From NCBI GenBank assembly GCA_026224825.1, contig JAMFRO010000056.1, forward strand, positions 1 through 64,000: a DNA stretch of 64,000 nucleotides, in the 5' to 3' direction. Below are positions 16,181 to 25,200 of the stretch, one piece after another. Below the pieces are notes generated by a model. It searched no databases. It was not told the origin of the DNA and was given only the letters and a program-made list of their open reading frames with translations. The DNA is from a bacterium (lineage in GTDB: Bacteria; Pseudomonadota; Alphaproteobacteria; Acetobacterales; Acetobacteraceae). Every line of letters begins with the position of its first letter. Position 1 is the first letter of the stretch. The translations under genes and the position numbers were made by a program.

Positions 16181-16273
16181 GGAGGGGTGGCCGAGAGGCT
16201 GAAGGCGGCGGTTTGCTAAACCGTTATACTGGGTTAACCGGTATCGTGGGTTCGAATCCCATCTCCTCCGCCA
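16181..16273 (+). tRNA. tRNA-Ser (anticodon GCU)
   Basis: A 93-base class II tRNA with the long variable arm expected for serine. The anticodon stem GCGGT/ACCGT closes the loop TTGCTAA, with anticodon GCT at 16215-16217, so it reads AGC/AGU codons. The T arm is GTGGGTTCGAATCCCAT. The acceptor stem GGAGGGG pairs with CTCCTCC through one G-U pair. The discriminator G and the CCA end are encoded. A run of T follows at 16276-16281 and may end the transcript. Serine tRNA genes are common integration targets, and foreign-looking DNA begins directly downstream. Confidence 0.96.
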
Positions 16274-16419
16274 ATTTTTTAATCCATTGACATTGCAGAC
16301 AATTCTGGCGGCCATTTTTGGCATTGCACGCAGGATTGTACGCAAGCATGCATGGTCGTCATCTCACGCGAAGCGGAAGCGGCTGGATTTTTTCAGATTC
16401 GCATGCGCCCCATTTTTAA

Positions 16420-16442
16420 GGGAACTATATACTTGAATCCCT
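16420..16442 (+). repeat. Left terminal inverted repeat
   Basis: Begins GGGAACTATATACTTGA and ends AATCCCT-like; it pairs with the right end with one mismatch (A versus G at position 18). ATTTTTAA lies immediately outside. The subterminal GGGAACTAT at 16451 may be a second transposase-binding site. Confidence 0.8.
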
Positions 16443-16513
16443 ATCTTGACGGGAACTATCTCTTCTTGCCGCAGTCTACTTGAAGATCGTATCTCTTGTG
16501 GTAATCGTTTCTA

Positions 16514-16876
16514 ATGCTGGACGAAGTAGTCGCCCGACTATGCAAACTCCCCATCGACGTGAAAGCCGGAGGTGTTTCTGCCGTGACACTCGTGCGGCAA
16601 TCCGGCTATGTGTTCGATTCCGGGGAAATAATCCGCGAAAAAATATGGACCTACATATCTGAGCATAAAGAGCTAATCCATGCTTGGCTTCAGTGGTCTG
16701 ATAATAAGCGGGTATCCGAAGGGTGGTATTTCTGCCCAGAAGGCGGAGGTTATTTAGTCGCATATCATCCGAGAGGCACGAGATTTACATTCGACAACGA
16801 TGTGGAGGCGTGTGCTGAGTTCGTGTTTCGAGAGATCGAATCCCTCGCTAAATTCGCCAAAAGCCACTCAAACTAA
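16514..16876 (+). CDS. Unknown small protein carried by the inverted-repeat element
   Basis: A 120-residue soluble protein inside the mobile element. There is no signal peptide or membrane span. A predicted mixed alpha/beta fold contains AWLQWSDNKR, GWYFCPEGGGYLVAYHP and a C-terminal helix VEACAEFVFREIESLAKF. The WS.DKR/GWY/ACAEFI..E layout recalls small immunity-like proteins found near polymorphic toxins, but this is from memory and unproven. Its position about 160 bases from an orphan PAAR gene makes that idea worth testing. The ATG at 16514 is the first possible start after an in-frame stop, and no good ribosome site precedes it. Base composition is AT-rich compared with neighbours. Confidence 0.5.
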   Translation: MLDEVVARLCKLPIDVKAGGVSAVTLVRQSGYVFDSGEIIREKIWTYISEHKELIHAWLQWSDNKRVSEGWYFCPEGGGYLVAYHPRGTRFTFDNDVEACAEFVFREIESLAKFAKSHSN

Positions 16877-16915
16877 TCATTTTTTTACCAACATCGGGTA
16901 GAGGAAATCCCTGCG

Positions 16916-16938
16916 AGGGACTCAAGTATATAGTTCCC
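16916..16938 (-). repeat. Right terminal inverted repeat
   Basis: Inverted copy of the left end, 22 of 23 bases identical. ATTTTTAA (16939-16946) lies immediately outside. Just inside is a small hairpin, CCCTGCGAGGG. Confidence 0.8.
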
Positions 16939-17037
16939 ATTTTTAACGGGGTTTGGTTGTGGAAATCCGGCGGCAGCTCGAAATTTGAATACAAATGAGG
17001 TGAGCGTAGCGTTACGCGCCCTGGTTTGTTCCCGTCA

Positions 17038-17331
17038 TCAGCCGCCGATCAGGACGGTGAAGCAGCCCAGCACGATCATGCCGCCGTGGGCGCAGGGGTC
17101 GAGCATGCGGGCTGCGGGCCTGCCGCCGATGAGGACGGTGGTGGAGCCCATAACAATGGAATCCGGCGGGCCGACACAGGTTACGATGTCGCCGACACAG
17201 GCTGCCGGCATCCCGCCGATGAGTACCGTGGGGGCACCGGGCGCCATGATAGGGCCGCCGACATGGGGAACCAGCACCGTCACCATCGGGCAGACGTGCA
17301 TGTCGGTTAGGCGGGCGGCCGGCATTGGCAT
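17038..17331 (-). CDS. PAAR-domain protein (T6SS spike tip)
   Basis: A 97-residue protein made only of the PAAR domain. It shows the repeated glycine-turn pattern PTVLIGGMPAACVGD, TTVLIGGRPAARMLD and FTVLIGG, with MPAARLTDMHVCP at the start and the zinc-ligand His/Cys positions (HVCP, PCAHGG). PAAR proteins cap the VgrG trimer and can connect effectors. It is about 14 kb from the nearest other T6SS gene. The expected effector gene downstream (to the left on the minus strand) is absent; instead there is the inverted-repeat element. Upstream it is divergent from the TPS operon. Confidence 0.9.
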   Translation of the reverse strand: MPMPAARLTDMHVCPMVTVLVPHVGGPIMAPGAPTVLIGGMPAACVGDIVTCVGPPDSIVMGSTTVLIGGRPAARMLDPCAHGGMIVLGCFTVLIGG

Positions 17332-17444
17332 GTTTTAAATGTTACCCCTTTCAAACAGAAGCGTCACCTAAATATTTAATTTGGGATGAAATCTTTACAA
17401 TGATACGCCACCGAACGATACGTCGTCGGCGGCGTAAGGACTTG

Positions 17445-19205
17445 ATGACAGTGAAGGGCAGTTCGGGCATGCGGCGACCGGCAAGGGGTGTAAAGCGCTG
17501 GGTTGATGCGTCGGGGCTGTTCGGCGCCTTCCTGCTATGGGCCGGCGCGGCCCAGGCCCAGAGCGTGGCGCCGCTGATCAGCTCGCCGTTGCCGCATATT
17601 CAGCCGGCGCCGGTGCCCAAGCTGGGCGCTGGATTGCCGAGCTTTCAGACGCCGGGGACGGAGGGTGCGGTGCCCGCTGTGGCGATCCCTGTCCATTCGG
17701 TGACGGTGGTCGGCGCGACGGCGTTTACCCCGGCACAGCTCGCGGCGCTGACCGGCGGGCTGGCGGGGCAATCCGTACCGCTGCCAAAGATTGAGGCGGC
17801 GCGCCGGGCACTGGTCGATCTGTACCGCGGCCATGGGTTCGTTCTGACGACGGTTTCGCTGGATATCGACGCGGCCGGCAATGTCCGTTTCATCGTTGTC
17901 GAAGGCCGGATCGTTGCGGTTAAACTCTCCCAGGATATCGGCCCGGCTGGGACGATGGTGCTGCGCTTTCTCGATCATTTAACAGAGGAGCGGCCGCTGA
18001 ATGAGGCGTCGCTGGAGCGCTGGCTGCTGCTTGCGCAGCAGATACCTGGCATTTCGGTGCAGGCGGTGCTGCAGGCCAGCAGTGGCGACCCCGGCGCGCT
18101 GACCCTGGTTGCGCAGGTGAGCAAACAGAGTGTTTCGGCCCTGGTGACCGCCGATAACCGGGCGTATCAAAACGCCGGGCCGGCGGAAGGGCTGGTGGTG
18201 ACCGATTTGAACAGCGTGACGGCGCAGGGTGACCAGACAGAGGTCTCGCTGTTCCATACCGAGGCGGGAACGGATAATTTCGGCCAGATCTCGGAGAGCT
18301 TTTTCATCGGTGACCGGGGGCTGCGGATAAAGCTCTATGGCGGCGCCGGACGGGCGCAGCCGACCGGGTCGTTAGGCGATGTGCATTATCAGAGTTTTCT
18401 AACCGTGTTTGGCGGGTCGTTGAGCTATCCGTTGCTGCTGCGGCGCAATCAGGCTCTGAATGTGTCGCTGCATTTCGACGGGACTGATAATCTGATCAAT
18501 ATTGCCGGCGTGCGTAACAGCACGGATAGCCTGCGCGTGGCGCGGTTTGCGGGGCTGTACGCCTGGCAGGATTTATGGGCGGGTAACAGCCGCAACGCAT
18601 TGAACTTGTTAAATCTGGAAGCGTCACAAGGGGTTCCACTCTTTGGCTCGTCGGCGGATGGGCGCACGGCACCACCGGCCGGACGCAGTGATGCGAAGAT
18701 GGATTTCTGGAAGTTTACCGGCTCGATAAGCCGTGTGCAGACCCTGTTCTCGCCGTTTGGCGGCGCCACTGTGGCGTTGCGTACGGAGGCTGGCGGCCAG
18801 TATACCCCCTTTGTTCTGCCTTCCGAGGAAGAATCCTATCTCGGCGGCAGCCGTTTCACCCGCGGGTTTTATTCCGGTCAGGTGGTGGGCGATAAGGCCC
18901 TTTATGCTACCGCCGAGCTGCAGTTGAACACTGGTGGGGATTTTACCCTGTTTCACCAGGATATTCCTCTGGGGGCGCAGTTTTACGGGTTTTACGATTG
19001 GGGTGAGACCTGGTCGAATCTGACGAGCGATCTGAACCACCGGATTGAATCCGCTGGTGGTGGGGTACGGCTTGGTCTGACCAAGAATCTGGAACTGGAT
19101 GGCGAGGTGGCGGAGCGGCTGACGACCCGGCTTGTGCCGGCGGCGACAGGCATAGCGCCTTTGGCTGAGACAGTGATTTATTGGGGCGTGACAGCCCATT
19201 ATTGA
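17445..19205 (+). CDS. Two-partner-secretion outer-membrane transporter (TpsB, ShlB/FhaC/HecB)
   Basis: Outer-membrane pore that exports the TpsA exoprotein encoded next. From the ATG at 17445 (AAGGA upstream) it has 586 residues. The signal peptide is Arg-rich with core LFGAFLLWAGAAQAQ. Then come a proline-rich stretch, a POTRA domain (about residues 80-160, HSVTVVGATAFTPAQLAAL...GHGFVLTTVSLD), a second weaker POTRA-like part, and a C-terminal beta barrel. The barrel contains the conserved loop region GGSRFTRGFYSGQVVGD and ends in aromatic VTAHY. Length and order fit the ShlB family. Upstream in-frame ATGs (17325, 17400) exist but bury the signal peptide. Confidence 0.92.
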   Translation: MTVKGSSGMRRPARGVKRWVDASGLFGAFLLWAGAAQAQSVAPLISSPLPHIQPAPVPKLGAGLPSFQTPGTEGAVPAVAIPVHSVTVVGATAFTPAQLAALTGGLAGQSVPLPKIEAARRALVDLYRGHGFVLTTVSLDIDAAGNVRFIVVEGRIVAVKLSQDIGPAGTMVLRFLDHLTEERPLNEASLERWLLLAQQIPGISVQAVLQASSGDPGALTLVAQVSKQSVSALVTADNRAYQNAGPAEGLVVTDLNSVTAQGDQTEVSLFHTEAGTDNFGQISESFFIGDRGLRIKLYGGAGRAQPTGSLGDVHYQSFLTVFGGSLSYPLLLRRNQALNVSLHFDGTDNLINIAGVRNSTDSLRVARFAGLYAWQDLWAGNSRNALNLLNLEASQGVPLFGSSADGRTAPPAGRSDAKMDFWKFTGSISRVQTLFSPFGGATVALRTEAGGQYTPFVLPSEEESYLGGSRFTRGFYSGQVVGDKALYATAELQLNTGGDFTLFHQDIPLGAQFYGFYDWGETWSNLTSDLNHRIESAGGGVRLGLTKNLELDGEVAERLTTRLVPAATGIAPLAETVIYWGVTAHY

Positions 19206-19250
19206 TGTCCGGCGCTGAAACGCCGGGTGGTTGTGATATGAGAGGGTGCG

Positions 19251-22200
19251 ATGGAAAAGAGAGCGCCACGTTTGGGAGATAAGGCCACGCGCCGGGCCAG
19301 GCAGCACGCTGCCTGGCTGACGACGACGGCCCTGACAGCGATTCTGCTCAGCCCCGGCGTGCTGAACGCGCAGACGCTCGCCACCACGACCACGCCGCAG
19401 GGCGGGGAGGTGGTGGGCGGCAGTGCCACGATCACCCAGAGCACCGGCAGCACGGTCATCGACCAGTCCAGCCAGCGTACGGCGATCAACTGGCAGAGTT
19501 TCAATGTCGGCAGTGCGGCGACGGTGCAGTTCAACCAGCCCTCGTCCACCGCCATCGCTGTTAATCAGGTGGTGTCGGCGAACCCCTCCATCATCGCCGG
19601 CAAGATTTCCGCCAATGGGCAGATCGTGCTGGTCAATCAATCCGGCGTCGTGTTCACCCATGGCGCGCAGGTGAATGCCGAGAGCATCGTGGTATCCACC
19701 TCAAGCGTGGCGACCAAGGATTTCATGGCCGGCAGGCTGGTGTTCTCTGGCGCGCCCAATCCGGGGGCCAAAATCGTTAATGACGGGCAGCTCACCGCCC
19801 GCCAGGCCGGGTTGGTCGGGCTGGTGGCGCCGCAGGTCATCAATAACGGTGTCATCACGGCGCGGCTCGGCCAGGTGGTGCTGGCCGGCGCCAGCGCCTT
19901 CACGCTGGATCTTTATGGCGACAAGCTCGTATCGCTGGATGTGACGCAAGCCGTGCGGGCGGTGGATGTGGGCGGAAAGCTCATGCCGGCGCTGGTGACG
20001 AATAACGGGGTCATCATCGCCGATGGCGGCACGATCACCCTCACGGCGCAGGATGCGGACGCGCTGGTCACCCAGCTTGTCAATGCCGGTGGTACGATCC
20101 GGGCCGATACGGTCGGTGCCAAAACGGGAACGATCGCCATTGAAGGTGTTGGCGGCAATATTCAGATCGCCGGAAACCTGCTGGCGCAGGGCAGCCAAGC
20201 GGGAACCAAGGGCGGCGCTATCGAGGCGTTGGCGACGGGCACGGTCAGTGTTGCGTCGACGGCGGTCATCGACGCTTCGGGGGCGGCAGGCGGCGGCGTG
20301 GTGGCTTTGGGTACGGATATCGCCCGCGCCCGCGCAGGTGGCGCGGACAGTGCGGCGCCGCGTGCGGCGGTTGTGCAGGTGGCATCTGGCGCGCACATCA
20401 ACGCCAATGCGACAGCCACGGGCAATGGCGGCAAGGTGGTGCTGCTCAGCTCACAGGAGACAGATTTCGGCGGGACCATCGCCGTGGGCGGTGCAACCGG
20501 CGGCACCGGCGGGCTTGCGGAAATTTCCAGCGATAATGTCATCAGCCTCAGCGGCACGGTGTACGATACCTCGCTCGATGGCCAGGCCGGGGAGATATTG
20601 CTGGACCCGGGCACATTGATCGTCGGCACCGGCGGCACCGCCGCGAGCATCGCCGGCACCACCACCATTGGCGGTCTGACCGGCACCAACAGCGTATCCT
20701 ATGTCGATCCGTCGTCGCTGATCAGCCTCTCCGGCACCATCGTGCTGGAGGCGAATAAGCTGCTCTCCGTCGCCAGCGCCATCAACCTTACCGGCGCCTC
20801 GGCACTTACATTACTCTCGGATGGTAATGTCACCATCGGCGCCTCGATCGATACGATCGGCTCGCTGGAGATTGATGCCACCGGCTCGCTGGTGGTGAAT
20901 GCCGGGCTGACCGCCACGAGCATCGCGGTGAGCGATGCCGGTGGCGGCGCGATCATGCTGGGTGCCTCGGTGGTCGCCACGCAGTTGACGCTGCAAAGCG
21001 GCGGCGGGGTTACCGAGGTGAGCGGCGGGGTGATCGATGTGGGCACGCTGGATAGCGGCACGTTGATCGATGGGAATGTGCAGTTCGGCAATGTGAACAC
21101 CATTGCCACGCTGGGTACATTTGCCGTGCTCGGCAGTATTCTGCTGAACAATGCTGGTTCGCTCGACATCGCGGGCGTGGTGAGCACACAGCAAAGCCTG
21201 ACGCTGGAAGACACCGCAGGGATCAGCGAAAGCAGTGGCGGCATGATCAGCGCTGCGACGTTCGGCAGTGGTGGCACCACCATCGGCGGCGATGTTTCGT
21301 TGGAGAACGGCAACAGTATTAATGTGGTGAATGGGCTGACGCTTGGCGGCACATCCGTGCTGGGGCTGGAGGATACAGCCGCGCTGAAAGTGACGGGCAC
21401 GGTTGATGCGGGTACCGCGACGATCAGCGCGGCGGCTTTGACATTGGCGGCACCGGTCTCGGTGGCGAATGCGCTGGTGCTGGAATCCAGCGGCGGCATT
21501 ACCGAGGCGACGGGAGGGGTCATCGACGCGGCGACGCTGAGCAGTGGTGGTACCACCATCGGCGGCGCGGTAGCGCTGGGCAAGGTCAACACCATTGGCA
21601 CGCTGGCTGGTTTCACGGCGGCGGGAAATATTTTGCTCGATAATGCCGGGTCGCTGGAGATTGCGGGGCTGGTGAGTACGGCAGGTGCCTTAACCCTGGA
21701 AGGCGGTAGTGTCGGCGAAGCCGCCGGCGGCTCGATCGATGCAACGACGCTGACCAGCGGTGGTACCGCGATCGGCGGCGATGTCTCATTGGGAAGCGCC
21801 AATGATATTGGCGCACTGAATAACCTGACGCTCAGCGGCACATCCGTGCTGACACTGAACGATACGGGCGCGCTGAACGTGACCGGCACGGTCAATGCCG
21901 GTGGCGCCACGCTGAATGCCGCCGGTCTGACATTGGCGGCACCCGTTTCGGTAGCGAATGCGCTGGTGCTGGAATCCAGCGGCGGCATTACCGAGGCGGT
22001 GGGAGGGGTCATCGACGCGGCGACGCTGAGCAGTGGTGGTACGACCATCGGGGGGGCGGTGTCGCTGGCCAATGCCAATGATGTCGCCACGCTGGGCGGG
22101 CTGGCGCTGGCCAGTGGCTTCGCACTGGTATTGACCGATACGGGCTCGCTAAGTGTCGCGGGCACGCTCGATGCCGATAGTGCCACGATTAACGCCGCTG

Positions 22201-25200
22201 CTTTGACACTGGCAGCACCCGTTTCGGTGACGAACGCACTGGTGCTGGCATCCGGCGGCCGCATTACCGAGGCGCCGGGCGGCACGATCAGCGCGGCGAC
22301 GTTGAGCAGCGGCGGCACCACCATCGGTGGTGCCGTGACGCTGGGCAATGCTAATACGATTGGCACGTTGGGTGGCTTTACGGCGGCGGGAAATATTCTG
22401 CTCAATAATGCCGGGGCGCTGGAGATTGCCGGGCTGGTGAGCACGGCGGGTGTTTTGACGCTGGAAGGCGGCGGCGCCAGCGAAATGACCGGCGGCATGA
22501 TCGACGCGGCGACGCTGAGCAGCGGCGGCACCACCATCGGCGGCGATGTCTCATTGGGCAGTGCCAATGAAATCGGCGCGCTGAATGATTTGACGCTTAG
22601 CGGCACATCCGTGCTGACACTGAACGATGCGGGCGCGCTGAACGTGACCGGCGCGGTCAATGCCGGAGGTGCCACGCTGAATGCCGCGGGTCTGACACTG
22701 GCGGCACCGGTCTCCGTGACGAATACGCTGGTGCTGGAATCCGCCGGCAATATTACCGAGACGGCGGGTGGCGGTATTTCCGCGGCCCAACTGACAAGCG
22801 GCGGCACGACCATTGCCGGCGCGGTGTCGCTCACCGGTGCCAATACCATAGCCACGCTTGGCGGTTTCGCCGCCTCGGGCGATTTTACCCTGGATACAAC
22901 AGGCAGCCTGACCGTCGCGGCGCCACTGCAGGCCAGCGATGTGACGCTGATCGATAATGGTACGATGACGTTGGACGCCGTGCTGCAGGCGGCCGGAGGG
23001 CAGGCCCGGCTGGTTGCCGATGGGCTGCTTGAAGGCAGTGGCGGCGCGGTGAGCGTGGGTAGCGGCGGCACCATTGCCATTGCCCCCTTTACCAGCGGAA
23101 CAATGGCCGATCTTGGCGGCACGGCCGCCGGTGGGCTCGAACTCTCCAATCAGCTCTTCGCCGGGCTGGATCCGAATGCGGATCTTATCATCGGTAAGGC
23201 GGGAAGCTTTACCGCAGGCGGCATTTTCACGGAAGGTGCCTTGAGCATTGCCAATCCGGCCTTGCTGTTGAGCGCCACCGGACAGATTACGCAAACCGGA
23301 ACGCTCAGCGCCAATGCGGTGACGCTGGCGGGCAGCAGCCTGGCGCTGGACGGGGATTTGACGGCCACCACCCTGCATCTGCTGAGCAGCGGTGGCATTA
23401 CCCAACCGGGCAGTGCCGTGCTGAGCGTTGGCACGCTGGATAGCGGCGGCACGACGATTGGCGGCGCCGTGGCACTGGACGGATCTGCCAATGCCATAGC
23501 CACGCTGGGCGGTTTCGCCGCCACGCAGGGTTTCACGCTGGACGACGCCGCCGCTCTGGTGGTGAACGGGCCGGTAACTGCCGCCAGCATCTCGCTGACG
23601 GATGGCTCAACGAATGCCAGCAGCCTGGCGATCGACGGCACGCTGGCGGCAAATTCCGGTGGCACGATCAGCCTGGTTGCCAATGCTATAACCGCTGCCG
23701 GGGCCAGTATTTCGGCGCCGGGCGGCGTGGTAGCGTTCGCGCCGTATACCGATGGTACGGCGATCGATCTCGGTGGCACCGCCGCCGGGCTCGATTTGAG
23801 CAGCACGCTGATCGGCGCGATCAGCGGTGCGACCTCGCTCGTCGAGATCAGCACCAGCGGCAGCATCGCCGCCGATGGTTCGGTGAGCCTGGCACCCGCG
23901 GTTTTATCGCTGAACGGCGATGGCGTGGTGTTCAACGGTACGCTCACCGTGCCGGAGGAGCTGGAGCTGACGAGCAGCAATGGCGTCAGCGAAACCGCCG
24001 GGGCACAACTGACAACCGGCACATTGCTTGCCGGTGGTGCGATTAGCGGTCCGGTGAATTTGGCACTGGGCGATAACAACATCGGCACACTCGGCGCGAT
24101 TTCGCTTTCCGGCAGTAATGGCGATCTGAGCTTAAGCGATGCGGTGGCGCTGCGGTTAAGCGGACCGGTGAATGCGCAGAACGTGGCGCTGAACGCGGCT
24201 GGGTTGACCATTGCGAATGTGATCAGCGCCGGTGGCGCGGTAACTTTGGACAGCTCTGCGGGGGTTGTGGAAAATGGCGGTGCCATCGATGCGCTGAGCC
24301 TGACCAGCGGCGGTACCACCATCGCCGGCGCCGCGCTGCTGGGCGGTGCCAATACCATCGGGGTGTTGAACGGGTTTGCCGCCAGCGGCGATGTTCTGGT
24401 GAATGATACCGGCGCGCTGACCGTGGCCGGAAATGTGGCCGGCGCCAACATCACTTTGGTTGCCAGCGGGTTGACGCTGGCCGGCGATGTGAGCACGCCC
24501 GGTCTGCTGGCTTTGGCCAGCCCTGGCGATGTGACGCAGAGTGCAGGCACCATCAGTGCCGCGACAGTGAGCAGCGATGGCGGCGTGATCGGCGGGTCCG
24601 TGAATCTGGCGCAGGCGGGGAATGCGCTGCAGACGGTCGCGGGTTTTGCCGCGAGCGGGAACGTGGCGCTCGCGAGCAGCGGCCTGCTCGACGTGACCGG
24701 CCCCCTTACGGCCGCCAATATCGCGCTGAATGCGTCCGGCATCGCGGTGAACGGCGTGGTCTCCACCAGCCAACTGCAACTCGCCAGCAGTGCCGGGGTG
24801 AGCGAGGGCCAGGGTGGTCAGGTGACAGCCAGCACATTGACGACCGGTGGTGCCACGGTCACGGGCGATATCGCGCTCAACACCGCCGGCAACCAGATCG
24901 GCACACTCGGCGCGGTAAATGCCACCGGCGGCCTCGCCTTGAACGATGCCAGCGCCTTGAACCTGGATGCCCCCGTTACACTGGGCGGCGCGTTGGCGCT
25001 GCTCGATGCCGTGAGCATCACCCAGACCGGCGGTGGCATAAGTGCCACGGCGCTGACCAGCGACGGCGGGACCATTGGCGGCGATGCCTCATTCGGCTCG
25101 GCGTTCAACGCCATTTCGGTGCTTGGTGATTTTGCCGCGCGCGGTAATGTGCTGGTGGCGGATACCACGCCGCTCGCTTTGCAAGGCAATATCAGCACGG

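Larger units (their letters stand above)
16420..16938. mobile_element. 519-bp inverted-repeat element carrying one gene
   Basis: The ends are near-perfect 23-bp inverted repeats (22 of 23 identical, starting GGGAACTATATACTTGA). They are flanked on both sides by the 8-bp direct repeat ATTTTTAA (16412-16419 and 16939-16946), which looks like a target-site duplication. A further copy of GGGAACTAT lies inside the left end at 16451-16459. There is no transposase, so the element is non-autonomous, like a MITE, but it carries an intact 120-codon frame. It is clearly AT-richer than the surrounding DNA. I do not know the parent transposon family; 8-bp duplications occur in several. Confidence 0.75.

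Noticed and set aside
16181..17040. Second copy of the tRNA-Ser 3' end as an attachment site
   Set aside because: I searched the following kilobase by eye for GGTTCGAATCCCATCTCC and found no repeat, so no att pair can be claimed.
21270..22800. Repeat array considered as CRISPR
   Set aside because: Units are over 200 bases, in frame, and part of one coding sequence; there are no short spaced repeats or cas genes anywhere in the window.
20699..23149. 816-codon open frame antisense to tpsA
   Set aside because: It is a Pro/Ser/Val-rich mirror of the tpsA repeats, has no start context, and the plus frame encodes a full TpsA.
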